Shown here: one piece after another, positions 22,519 to 33,878 of the stretch | Layout of the letters: each line of letters begins with the position of its first letter | Position numbering within the stretch: position 1 is the first letter of the stretch | NCBI GenBank assembly: GCA_902729315.2 | Contig: LR746264.1 | Coordinates: 6,473,878 to 6,537,877, forward strand | DNA length: 64,000 nt | From: Spirodela intermedia | Lineage: Eukaryota > Streptophyta > Magnoliopsida > Alismatales > Araceae | Direction: 5' to 3' | Notes under the pieces: generated by a model | What the model saw: only the letters and a program-made list of their open reading frames with translations | What the model was told of the DNA's origin: nothing | Database searches by the model: none | Made by a program: the position numbers and the translations under genes

Positions 22519-25500
22519 ATTACTCTATAGTGTACTTCATTCTTTTTCATATTTATTTATAAAATATGTTCTTCCATCATTAATAATCACTCTAAGACAT
22601 CTAAATCTCGAAAAAATATCTTCCTACATAAATTTCATCACAATTTTATGATCATTAGTTCTAGTAAGAATAGTTTCTACCCACTTAGACACATAATCAA
22701 AGGCAAGTAAAATATATTCATATTTTTCAGCTGATGGGAAGGGAACCATGAAATTTATTCTCCATACATCAAAAATTTCGACTACTAAGATGTTACTCAT
22801 GGACATTTCATCTTTTTTACTCATATTACCTATAGATTGACATTAAATACACATTATACAAAATTCTATAGAATTTTTAATGATTGTAGGCCAATAAAAA
22901 TCTAACTAAAAAAATTGTGATTATTTTTTGTCCAAAGAAAGGTTCTCCACAGTTAGATAAATGACATATGTTAAAAATGCTATGATATTCTTCTTCAGGA
23001 ACACATCTCCTTAAAATTTGATCATTACCCAAATAATATAAATCAGGATGATGCCAAAATAATTTATAATCATAGAAAAGAAATGATATTTTGTATTCTT
23101 ATCTCACTATTTTAAATTTTTTTCGTAAACTAGAAAATTAACAATATATGCATACCATGTGATGGTTGATGTTGAGCTGCTGTCAATTGTTCATCTAGAA
23201 ATGTGTCTTGTAAAAGTGTTGAATTTATTCTTATATCACTCAATCTAGAGAGATGGTCAGCAAAAACATTTTTTTATCTTTTATTTCTAAGTCAAATTCT
23301 TACAATAATAAAATTTATCATAATAAACATTACTTTACATCTTTCTTATTTAACAAATATTTTAATGTTGCATGATCAATATAAATAATAATTTTAACTC
23401 TCAAAATATATGATTTAAACCTTTCTAATGAAAATACTACAGCTAATATCTCTTTTTCAGTCGTGGTATAATTTAATTGAGCATCGAATATAATTTTACT
23501 AACATATGAAATTACTATGGGTTTTAACTCTTTTCTTAATCATAGAATGGCTCCCACTACATAATTCGATGCATCACACATTATTTTAAAGGGGAGGGAT
23601 CAATGAGGAGCTTATAAAATAGGTGCCACAATAAGTAATCTTTTTATTTTAGAAAAAGACTCAAAACATTTTTCATCAAAATTAAAAGGCACATATTTAG
23701 ATAATAACATGGTGAGAGGTTTAGAAATTTTTGAAAAATCTTGAATAAATTTTCTATAATAACTTATATGACCCAAGAAAGATCTAATCTATTTTACTGA
23801 ATTCTAAAGATTCATTTCAGATATAATATCATTTTTTGCTCTATCCACCTCTAAATCTTTTTCACTCACAATATGACCTAACATAACTCCTTCTCTAACC
23901 ATAAAATATCATTTCTCCCAACTCAAAACTAATTTTTTCTCTATACATTTCTCAATTACATATTGTAAATGATTTAAATATTCATCAAATGATTCATCAA
24001 AAATAAAAAAAATCGTCTATAAAAATTTCTATGTACTTTTAAGTTATATCAGAAAAAATAGACAACATACATCTTTAAAATGTGGCTGGAGCATTACACA
24101 GACCAAAAGGCATGCATTTAAAAACAAAAATACCAAATGGACAAGTGAAAGTTATTTTTTCTTGATCTAAAGGGTTTATATAAATTTGATTTAGCTAGAG
24201 TATCCATCTAGAAAGCAAAATAGTTTTTTCTAGCTAATTTTTTTAGAATTTGATCAGTAAATGATAAGAAAAATTGATCTTTTCTAGTAAATAAATGTAA
24301 CTTTCTATAATCAATACAAACCCTCCAACCAGTAGTTAATCTTGTTTGTATTTCATCCCCATTTTTATTTTTTATAACCATAATCCTTGATTTCTTTGGC
24401 ACCACTTGTGTAGAATTAATCTATTTGCTATCTAAAATAGGATAAATAATATCAACAGCTAGTCACTTTAAAAAAAATTATAATTTCCATCATGTTAAGA
24501 TTTAATCTTCATTGTGATTCCTTGTTAGTTCTAGCCCCCTCCTCTAAATATATACTATGTATGTATACACTCACATCAATGCCCTTAAGATCATCTATTT
24601 TTCAGCCAATAGTTTTCTTATTTTTTTTGAAGTACATCTAATAATTCTTCTTTTTATTCATCACTCAAATCAGCTGCAATAATAACAAGAAATAAATTAT
24701 TTTCCTTCAAAAACATATATTTTAAACTAGAGAGAAGAGGTTTCAACTCTAAATTCAAATGATCTTCCTCTTTTTTTTCTCCCAAATTTATACTCTTTAG
24801 TTCCTCTAATTCTTCCAACACATAGCCATCAATAACATTTAGATCATTAAAATTATTTAGAAGATCTATGGTATGACAATCTTATAATTTGGATTTCTTA
24901 GGATCATTTGATACCTCAAAAATTTTAATTTCTACTGATTGATCTCCATATGAAATTTTTACAATACTTATAGGAAAATCAATATTCATCTTTGCTACAT
25001 ACAAAAATGGTCTCCCTAGAATGATTGATGTATCATAAAATTGTCTATTAAAATCTATTTCCAGTACTACAAAATGAGCTGAAAATGTACACCTTAAAAT
25101 TATTACTATCACATTTTCTAAAATACTTTTAAGATGTTTATGAATCTATCGGCGAATTGTAAGGTAACAGTACAAGATTTAAGATCAAAAATATTAAATT
25201 TATTACAAATACTTGTAAGTAATAAATTAATAGTAGCACCGATGTCAAATAATGTATTCTGAAAAATAAATCCACTGATATCATACGAAATTAAATGGGC
25301 ACCAATATCTCTCAATTTTCTATTTTATGTGTCCTTTTTAATGTACACATTTCTTTGAAAATGTAAACATATTCAAGAATATGTTCAATGGTGGTGAGTA
25401 AAAGAAGATTAATTTGCACATCTTGTAAAATTTTCTTTATTTCTTCATTGAGTTCTTTTTTCTTTCTTTGTCTACGCTCTAGAGCTTTAGGAAATGAAAT

Positions 25501-25679
25501 GATTGTCTTCTCTTTTGAAATTTCCTTAGTAGAATTTATAAAATCATTTTCTACTCTTATTTGATTTTATTTTGGGTTGTCCTCGTTTTCCTTTTCTCCT
25601 AATATTTGAGAATAAGGATCAAGTAAAATCTTCCCACTCTTTAATGCATTTACTGTTCTAATATTTTCATTTCGTGAGT

Positions 25680-27115
25680 TTTTTCCTAGATTCATGTTAC
25701 TAGACTCCCCTTATTGAAATCTTATTGTTGGGTGGTTCCCTAGATTTTCTACGGGCTGACTAGGTAGTTGTCCCTCTTCTCTCTTATTCCCAAGAGCCTC
25801 TATAATTTATTTCTACTGCAACATCATTTGATTCATAATTTGTTACATCATTTAACTCATTTACTATATCATTTCCATAGCATCAGGTTAAGTTTTAGAG
25901 GGCTGATTTTTTAAAAATATGTTTTCTTGTTTTGGATGAAATTCAGAGTTTGAATTGGGTCTAATGAAATAGGTCTAAATACTTCTGAATTTTGAATAAT
26001 ATTTGGGTCTCTCTACGAAAAATTATTCCTCCAATTAAGATTATAAGAATTAGAAAAAGGCTTTCTATTTCTATTAAAATCATGAGCTACTTGCACTTGT
26101 TTTTGCATAAGGTGAAATGATTGATCTAAATTATACATTAAAATTTAGAATAATCATTTTCACCATATATAGGACAAACACTATTTGAATTAAATTGAGG
26201 GTTAAGAGGCTTTCTAATGTTTTTAATAAGTAAATTATATTTTCTAATTTTTGATTAATATGATTAACCTCATTTCTTAAATCAGAATCATCATCATGAT
26301 GTAATTCACAAATTTCTCTCTTCTTATTCTTGTCATATAACTCAAAAGAGGTTTGATCTTTAAAATTTTCACTTAAATTCTCATAAAGGGTATAAATTTC
26401 ATTAGAGGTTTTCTCCATAAAAACTTCACATATAGAATCAATCATATTTCTATGTTTTTCTAATAATTCATCATAAAAATTCTATTGAGTTGTCACTTGG
26501 GTATAGCATGATGAGGACATTCTCTAAGTAAATCTTTAAATTTTTTCAATGTCTCATGCAAAGTTTTTCCTAATCTTTGAGAAAAAATCTATATATATTT
26601 TTTCTCATATTTTGAGTTTTTCTTAAGAAATAAATTTTTTGAAGAAAGTTATATTCTATATTTTTTCAACTAGTTAATTCTCTATCTAATGTGGATAGCT
26701 AAAGACTAACTTTGTCTCTAAGTGTATGAGGAAATAATTTCATCTTAATAATTTTCGGTGTAACTTAAGAGAGATTAACTAAATCACAAATCATATGAAA
26801 TTTTTCTAAATGGTGATAAGGTTCCTCTTAAGGCAATCTATGAAAATTAAGGAGTATTTGAAAAACAATTAGATTTATTTTGAATTTAATAGTGGGTGCT
26901 AATGAAACTCTAATATTAAATACTCTTTGAAATGAATCAGGGATATAATGATTTTTCATAACCATAGAATTGTTCTCAATTTGACTTATACTTCTTTCAT
27001 AATGTATCAAAATTAATTTTTCTTTTGAATTTTTAGTTTTAAATGAAATAGTGCAATGATTATCTAGCCTTGGATGCAAGAATCTTCTACCATGCATAAA
27101 AATCAATAAATTCAA
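25680..27115 (-). pseudogene. E3 gag pseudogene
   Basis: Minus-strand frames (26828-27115, 26131-26445 and pieces to 25680) match E2 gag along its length: MHGRRFLHPRLDN, KNHYIPDSFQRVFN, then the capsid, then EVFMEKTSNEIYTLYENLSEN and LRNEVNHINQKLENI, then a Gln/Met-rich part. Stops and frame shifts are frequent. Beyond the RTVNALKSGK-like word (about 25650) it runs into protease, where E2 instead has its acidic tail. Confidence 0.82.
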
Positions 27116-27283
27116 GGATACAATTTAATAAATGTTACCCTCGTTTAGTATGCTCCAGTCCTTGTCTTGCTTCTCTTCATTTCTTTTTTTAAAAAAAATC
27201 AGCAAGAAGAAAATAAAACAAGAGTTAATTTTTTTGTGTACTCTAAGAGGAAAACAAAAATATATTAAATAGTATGTAATGCA

Positions 27284-27301
27284 TCCCCAACAACGGTGCC
27301 A
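27284..27301 (-). other. E3 primer-binding site (tRNA-Asp-like)
   Basis: Minus strand reads TGGCACCGTTGTTGGGGA, three transitions from the exact tRNA-Asp complement. It lies six bases inside the E3 5' LTR and confirms the minus orientation. Confidence 0.88.
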
Positions 27302-27306
27302 AAATT

Positions 27307-29049
27307 TAATGTGACTTAACTGTTGTATACTAAATCACACAAATTTAAAATTTATAAAACTAGAAAATACTAATTTTTGGATATTTAAAAGTATTTTTGA
27401 ATAAATATATCAATTATAATTCAATAAAACTTCTAAAAATAGTGGTAATTTTCTAAATCAATTGCAAGGATGTAATATAATATTGGGTAATTTTTCAGAA
27501 TTTTTCTCAAATAATATAATGTTTTATGAATTTATACTAAGAAATAAAAATTAAATATATTTAAATTTCACAAAAAAGAGAAATAAGGTGTAAACGTCAA
27601 GATGACGTCTGTACCCAACAAATGCGAATCAGACAAAAATAAAGTTTCACCAAGTGATTCTTACATAAATGATTATATATGATTTAATTGATCAAATTAA
27701 GATCTATAAAAGCTAGAAGAATCATAATTGAATGAAGTATAGCTTAGTAAATTTAAATCACATAAATTATCACTAAATAAAGCAAAAATTAATTTAAAAA
27801 ATAGAAAAATAGTGTTCTGGTGTCGCAATAGCAATATGTCGACAATGCACTAGAATCCTGAGTGTTTGGGAGAATTGTCATGTAGTGTCCACAGTCTCAA
27901 AGGATCTCCTTAGACAAAGATGATATGGTTAATATCTAGATCTCTTTGCAAAATCTAGAGATCAATAAAATGAGTCGTCGAATCATCTCTGGTAGCTGTC
28001 ACCTAGTCAAGTAGAAAAACGGCAACTTTACGGCTCTCCATTGATTGTCACTCGACAAAGAGGAACTAGATGAAAGTGGAGTGCGTGTTAGGGAGCTTCA
28101 TCCTCAGGTTCGCACAACAAGAAGAGGCTCTTCATCGCATCCGGTATGTTCTCAAGAGGTGATGACTCATTTCTTAGAGAATCGTCTTCTTCTTGATGAC
28201 GGCTTGTTCATCGACCAATCAGAGATGATTTGCTCAGTGGATTTACAATCCTTTTATCGCAAATTATTCAGTAAATTTAGTAACAACACTCCGCAAATCA
28301 CATTGACAAGATTTTTGTTGATGATCTAGTGATTCTGATGGCTTAACCCTTCACTAGTGATTTGTAAAAAAGTCACAATAATCAAATAAACATACGAGTT
28401 TTAGCTCTAAGAGGATTCGAACCCATATTGATTGCCCACCTATATGAGAGAGATTGAAATAAATACTCTAATGCCCTTATAAAGTGATAATATCATAATA
28501 TATCTTTATTATAACTAAGAGGTAGTTTAGGTATTAAAATCTTCAAAGCCTTTTGGGGGAAGGTGTGACATGAATTTAATCTCACATCACTTGTACACTG
28601 AAGTTTTAGATGAATATATAGTAATATCACATTTGTAAGTAATAAATTTCTTTCTCCCATGTGTACGACCACTCTTTGCCCCACAACTAACTGGGCACTA
28701 GTGATGTGGAAGGAAAGTGATGCACATGTACCCCCATCGATCTAGTTGCTCGAGCCCTTACTCATGGCTCCCCCTAACTATGCTTCCGACCTACTTGCGG
28801 GCCCGACTAGCCAACAGGTCCCCCCCTTTTGTTATATTTTTATTTTAATTTTTTTTCTTCATTTATCTTAAAAATAGGATTAGAAAATTCATATAAATTT
28901 ATAGAAAATCAATAATTAGCCAAAAAAATATGATAATTAATTGAAAACTATTTTTCACACTTAAACATAAATATAAGTCTATTTATCATGAGTTAAGGCT
29001 AAAAATATATTATTTACTAATTATTAACTCATGATAATGAAGATTATCA
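27307..29049 (-). repeat. E3 5' LTR
   Basis: Inverted E2-family LTR of about 1.74 kb, ending in AATGAAGATTATCA (a one-base loss compared with GACTTATCA). Its inner end has decayed (TAATGTGAC in place of TGACGTGAC). The B-box-like word is at 28413-28423. It is clearly diverged from the E3 3' LTR, including length differences, so E3 is old. Confidence 0.87.
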
Positions 29050-29078
29050 ACTACCCAATGAATAAAGTGAGGGGTATT
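29050..29078 (+). other. E1 3' end and polypurine tract
   Basis: After the ACTAC duplication of E3, E1 resumes with AATAAAGTGAGGGGTATT, a purine-rich tract directly before the E1 3' LTR. This is the normal position of the plus-strand primer. Confidence 0.7.
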
Positions 29079-29496
29079 TGATAATTATAAATAGTAGTTG
29101 TATCTATATATTAATATATTATATATAGATGTTAATTAATGAGTAAATAATACTATTGTACATATGTTACTAACTCATTATGATCTTTATAATATTTTAT
29201 CATTTAAGTTCTAATGTATATTATGTTAGTTATTTTATTTATATTATGAGACTAACCTCACTTAACTTTTATAAAGTCAAGTGATGATTCTCTCATATTT
29301 TTTTGATAATTATTTGATTGCAAAGACTTAGGTGAGTTCTTAATATGAGGAAGCCCAAACCTTTAACCCAATGAAAAGCCCAAGTCTTATGAAGAGGGCC
29401 AACTTAATATATTTTATGGGCCCAAGAAAGGACGTCACTTTGGCCTAGCCAATTTGAACTTAAAAGGGCTATCAAGAGAGAAAAGGTCTAAGTTAT
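29079..29496 (+). repeat. E1 3' LTR, truncated
   Basis: It begins TGATAATTATAAATAG and follows the E1 5' LTR for about 420 bases (GTTAATTAATGAG, TTACTAACTCAT, AAAGTCAAGTG, GAGTTCTTAATATGAGG, CTATCAAGAGAG). It then stops at the fold-back. The remaining 700 bases of the LTR are not found after 31154, so they were lost by deletion or are decayed beyond recognition. Confidence 0.8.
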
Positions 29497-31154
29497 TGAT
29501 AAGTCTTCATTATCATAAGTTAATAATTAGTAAATAATATAGTTTTAGTCTTAGCTCATAATAAATAGACTTATATTTGTGTTAAATTATGAAAAGTAGT
29601 TTTCAATCAATTAACATGAATTTTTAGCTAATTATATGAATTTTTATGAATTTGTATGATTGTTATAGTCTTATTTTTTTGATAAATAAAGAAAAATAAA
29701 TAAAAATAAAAATATAGCAAAAGAGGGGATGTGTCGGTAAGCCAAGTCCACAAGGGGGTCAGAAGCGTAGTTAGGGAGAGCTGTGAGTAGGGGCTCGAGC
29801 AATTAGGGCTGATGGAGGCACGTGTGTGCCACTCCCTTTCCACGTCACATGGTGGCTAGCTAGTTGTAGGGTAAGGAATGATCGTACACATAGTAAAAAA
29901 GGACTAATTACTTGTAAATATGATATTACTATATAATGCTTCAACGATGTATCGAAATCTTAACGTTCAGAAGGATTGTTGTATAGTGTCTATAGTCTCA
30001 AAAGCTCTCCTTTGGCAAAGATAACGTGGACAATCTCTAGATCTTGTGAAGTCTAGAAATCAATAAAATGAGTCGTCAAATTATCTATAGTGACTATCAC
30101 TCAGTAAAGTAAAAAAATAGTGACTTTGCGGCTCTATGATGATTATCACCTAACATAGATGAACTGAATGGAGGTGGGACACATTTTAGAGAGCTTCATC
30201 TTTAGTTCTATATAGTAAGAGGAAGCTCTTCATCACATCTAGTATGATCTCATGAGGTGGTGAATCATCTCCTAATAGATTGTTCTCTTCGTAACAATGG
30301 CTTGTTTGTTAATCAATTAGAGATAATTTACTCAATAAATTCGTGATCCTTTATATCCATAATTATTTAGTAATTTTAGTAATGATACTTTACGAATCAC
30401 ATTGATAAAAATTTTATTGATGATTGAGCAATTCTAATGACTTAATTCTTTACCAATAATTTACAAGAAAATCATGATTTAATCAGAGATATATATGAGT
30501 TTTGACTCTAGTAGAATTCAAATCTACGTCAATTGCATATCTGTATAAAAAAAAAGTGAAATAAGTACTTAAATACTTTTATAAATTGACGTCACCATGA
30601 TATCTCATTGTTCTAAATAAGGGGTATTTTAGGTATTAAAACTATCAAAAATATTTTGAGAAAGGCGTGACTATCAATTTAGTCCCACATTAGTTATATG
30701 TTGAATGTTGAGACAAATATATAGTAATATGATATTTGAGAATCAATGAGTTCCTTTCTCATGTGTGCACAACCACTCTTTGTCCCATGTTCGACTAATT
30801 AACCGTGATGTAAAAGGAGAGTGACTCACATGTGCTCTCTATCAGTCCATTCTTAATTGTTCGAGCCCCTACTTGTAGCTTCGCCTAACTATGCTTTCAA
30901 TCTACTTGTAAGCTTGATTGGCTAGCGAGTCCCTCTCTTTTTCTATCTTTTATTTTATTTTATTTTATTTATCTCAAAAATAAGATTATAAAAATTATAT
31001 AAAATCACATAAAATTAAATAATTAGTCAAAAAATCAAATTAACCAACTAAAAACCACTTTTCATAATTAAACATAAATATAGTCTATTTATCATGAGTT
31101 TAGGCTAAAAATATAATTGATTAATTATTAACTCATGATAATAAAGATTTATCA
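29497..31154. repeat. Head-to-head LTR fold-back of the E2/E3 family
   Basis: From 29497 the first 440 or so bases of the family LTR run on the plus strand (TGATAAGTCTTCATT through the CCACTCCCTTTCCACGTCAC block). At about 29938 the sequence switches to the reverse complement of the first 1.1 kb of the same LTR, ending TTTATCA at 31154. Both outer ends are therefore LTR starts. The outer 440 bases form an inverted repeat around a loop of roughly 780 bases. Flanks GTTAT and AGTAA do not match as a target duplication. Confidence 0.8.
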
Positions 31155-32700
31155 AGTAACTTTGATTTATATTTAGCTTAAACGATGAACTACTTTCAAT
31201 GTTGAACTAACCATTCTCATGAGTTTCAAGGCAACTATCCAAAGCGCGATGTAATCTAGCGATAATTGATGAGCCACATCATCAGATTAGTCAGATCATG
31301 CAGCTGATGAACTACCATGATCCTAGAAGTCTCAAGTGATCTATCAACAATTTGCGAATCTGATGTCGTACAATACACATTAAATCAAGCCTTCACACTG
31401 ATGTTTTCAACTATCCACGTGATAGATTAAATTTTGGCAATGATTTATTTCCTACTTTCAGTATTTACTTACCTACTTCTATCATTTATTTATAATTTAC
31501 AACAAGTTACTTCTATTTCATGTATATTTTGATTGAAATAAATATAATTAATTCAAAACTTAATGAATGATCTTCATTCTTCTTCTAAATCCTCTAAAAC
31601 TTATCTAAGATTAAGTTAAAATTATTTTTTAACTTGTCTTCTATTAATTTTTACATCTAAATCTCAGTGTATTTATATTCTCAACATTTTGTAAATAAAT
31701 TTTTTTTTTTTTATTTTTGAATGCAAAATCAACAAGATTAAAGACTACTTAATGATCATTGACTTGTTAGAATAATGTGGAGACATGCATGATTAATCTC
31801 ATGTCATGTGTGTGAATTCTAGAGCATATATTTGTCCAAGAATAATAGTTACTATGAAAATGGGTTGACTATATTTCTTTATTTATTTATTAATTATCAT
31901 CTTATTTCTCTCTCTCCCTCTCTCGTGAAATGATTTCTTTTCTCTTTGTCTCTCGTAAGATCTCTCTTTTTCTCTTGATTGATCTCTTTCTCTTTTTCTC
32001 TCTTGATTAATTTCTCTCTCTCTTTTTCTCTTTCTCATGAGACTTTTCTCTCTCAATTGCCCTTATATGAGATTTTCTCTTCTTTCTTTCTTTCTCTTTT
32101 CCTATTTTGTTTCTCTACTTCACCTCTTTTATTCTTCTCACTTCATCCTTCTATTTTATTATTTTCACTAAATATTGACAAAATATTAAAATCACTTTAT
32201 ATATAAACGAAATTAGTTTTTATGACAAATTAATTAATCTCCTTGTGTTTCACTTGAGACTTACTTCTATACTAATATTTTATTAAATCTTAATTATAAA
32301 CATTATTAAATAATATGTATTTACCACAACAACAAATACACATCAATAGGTTAATGTCATGTTTGAAGTTATGATGCTAGTTGATGGTAGGATATCACTA
32401 ACTAGATGAGGGTACATGCACAATATATATATGTGTGGAGATATGTTGTGCAAGGTAAGGGGAATTCAAGGTTAACATACCAAATTGTTGTTGGCTATGC
32501 CCATTTGAGAACTTTTGCCGCCAAGCCTATAGAGAATGCCTCAACCACTTAACTAAAGCGATGGTTAAGTGATTTTGTCTTGTATGTCATGCTATCTAAA
32601 CATCCCATCAAGAATGAGGGGGCATTAACCATAGAGGTACAAAATGAGGTGACACTTCACTATGAACTTAGGAGTCTCATATGCCCCTATAGGCCGGCAC
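31155..32700. other. AT-rich intergenic sequence, CT-rich in the middle
   Basis: No supported gene. A degenerate CT-rich stretch (about 31900-32110, many TTTCTCTCT words) gives a spurious Ser/Phe/Leu frame at 31979-32206. Sequence near 32430-32700 is of mixed composition and unrecognised. This is the boundary zone between the retrotransposon stack and the GC-rich gene block. Confidence 0.55.
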
Positions 32701-33751
32701 ACTTCATTCCTAGTTCAGGAGGGAGAGAACCCTGATGATAGTGGGGAGAGCCGCCACAAACGAAGATCACCTACATCGCCGGAGTAGGAACGCGACGGCG
32801 GTGACGCAGTCCCACGGCTACCTTTTACTGACGAGGACAAGCGAACGACACAATCAGGACGCCTGTTGAAGTCAGACAAGAGATCGTCCGCCTCCGAGTC
32901 ACGCCGGTGGCGACTCGGTTTCCGGACAACGGCTTTGTGAATCCGCCGTGACCTTGTAGTGGGCCGATGTTGAATCGGACGGGCCCAGTCAGAAAGCCCG
33001 TCTTTCCGGCCCACGGCGGCCAATCCCTGTCCAGCGGTCCGCGTTGTCCTGGACGTGTCTGATCGGTCATTCGTACCGTGAAGGCAAGAGAGGTACGGAA
33101 GTCAACAGCCTCTGTCCCCGACGCCGGGGCACGGAGCCGCCGTCGACCTCTCTCACGTCACCATGGCGAATGGTGGAGAAAGGCGGCCGGTGAAATGGGG
33201 GTCCCACAGAAGTAATCTGTACGAATCTCAGAGAAAAATAGTGGACGGGATGACGCCGGCGGCGGCGGTGGTGGAGGGAGGGAAGGAGGGAGGAAGAAAG
33301 TCCCTGTACCACTTGTACTTGGGACGGTACCACCTCCGACCTCCTTCCATTCCCCAGTTGTGACCTTCCCCGAATACGACCTCCCCTCCCGTCGCGATCG
33401 GGGGAGGCCTGCCAGGTGCCGCTCGTCGTTCCCATTTTCTCTGGCCTCCGGCGAGAGGATCGAAGAAGGGAAGCTCGTCGACTCGGGGGCAGTTTCGACA
33501 TCTCGCTGGCTCCGGTGTGGATTAGCTGACAACTGGGGGAGGCGATTGTCCGCCCGGGAGAAGCCTCTTTCCTTCCTCACCTCGCCCGTCGTCGTCCCCT
33601 TCTTCTGCCTCCGATCGTCCTGGTTCTTGCGCTCCTCTTTCGCGAGGGAGCATTCCATCTCGGAGACCTGATCCTCGCGGCTCTTTGGCTTTAGTCGTCC
33701 CATTATTCGCTGGCTCCCTCGTCCCTCGGTGATTTAAGGCGGGAGGCAACC
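32701..33751. other. GC-rich upstream region of the F-box gene
   Basis: Composition changes abruptly to GC-rich. Several frames stay open on both strands only because stop codons are rare here; none resembles a known protein. TGGGCC, GGGCCC and GGCCCA words (about 32955-33012) resemble plant site II promoter elements. I see no clear TATA box. It probably contains the promoter and leader of the FBL3-like gene. Confidence 0.5.
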
Positions 33752-33868
33752 ATGCAACCCGAAAGCGGCCGGTCGTCGCGGTTCTTGCGTACTACCAGTG
33801 TCAAGACCTTCCGCCCCTTGCTCCATCACTTCCTCCCCTTCTGCTTCTTCCTCTTTGTTCCCACCTGA
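33752..33868 (+). CDS. Upstream ORF of 38 codons before the F-box gene
   Basis: ATG 33752 opens a 38-residue frame (MQPESGRSSRFLRTTSVK, then an aromatic- and leucine-rich end, FFLFVPT) that stops at 33866-33868, ten bases before the ATG of the F-box protein and in another frame. If both lie on one mRNA, ribosomes must reinitiate or leak past it, so it could repress translation. Whether it is on the transcript, and whether the peptide matters, is unknown. A leader intron or a start site after 33752 would remove it. Confidence 0.4.
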   Translation: MQPESGRSSRFLRTTSVKTFRPLLHHFLPFCFFLFVPT

Positions 33869-33878
33869 GTCTGTCGGA

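Larger units (their letters stand above)
20190..25330 (-). pseudogene. E3 protease-pol pseudogene, split by a solo LTR
   Basis: Read on the minus strand with frame changes. Protease (25118-25315, then 24882-25112) has FDIGATINLL in place of the usual DLGAS-x-NLM, and SIILGRPFLYVAKM. RT (about 24640-23700) has MVPKKSRIMVIKN, TTGWRVCIDYRKLH and a retained FIDDF catalytic box near 24010. RNase H lies at about 23640-23050. The integrase core (22624-22824) has IFDVWRINFMVPFP, where Asn replaces the first catalytic Asp. After the solo LTR, the integrase end (20324-20569) has [15 protein letters not shown] and VGQKVWL. The tail reads VNGQRLKHYIE. The gene is clearly dead. Confidence 0.82.
17052..29049 (-). 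mobile_element. E3: pol-bearing Athila/Tat-type element, decayed
   Basis: On the minus strand it has its 5' LTR at 27307-29049, primer site at 27284-27301, gag, protease and pol between about 27115 and 20190, a 3' noncoding region, and its 3' LTR at 17052-18603. LTR, N-terminal gag and 3' region are of the E2 family. The flanks ACTAG (17047-17051) and ACTAC (29050-29054) are an imperfect duplication, as expected for an old insertion. A solo LTR interrupts its integrase. Many stops and frame shifts make it inactive. It shows what the autonomous form of the E2 family looked like. Confidence 0.85.
1230..29496 (+). mobile_element. E1: old Athila/Tat-type Ty3/gypsy element, nested and decayed
   Basis: The components occur in collinear order: an LTR, a tRNA-Asp-like primer site, gag with a CCHC knuckle, aspartic protease, RT, RNase H, integrase, a long 3' noncoding region, a polypurine tract and a truncated second LTR. 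The order protease-RT-RNase H-integrase marks Ty3/gypsy. The integrase and RT wording (GWRVCIDYRK, DHYPLPF, ALWAYR.AYKTP) fits the Athila/Tat plant lineage. The element is split twice, by E2 at 4944/12524 and by E3 at 17051/29050. Many stops and frameshifts and lost catalytic residues show it is dead. It is the oldest layer of the stack. Confidence 0.85.

Noticed and set aside
31979-32206. 75-codon Ser/Phe/Leu-rich frame
   Set aside because: It is the translation of a degenerate CT-rich tract.
33158-33703. 181- and 144-codon minus-strand frames upstream of the F-box gene
   Set aside because: Arg/Ser/Pro-rich frames on both strands of a GC-rich stretch, with no family match and no splice or promoter support.
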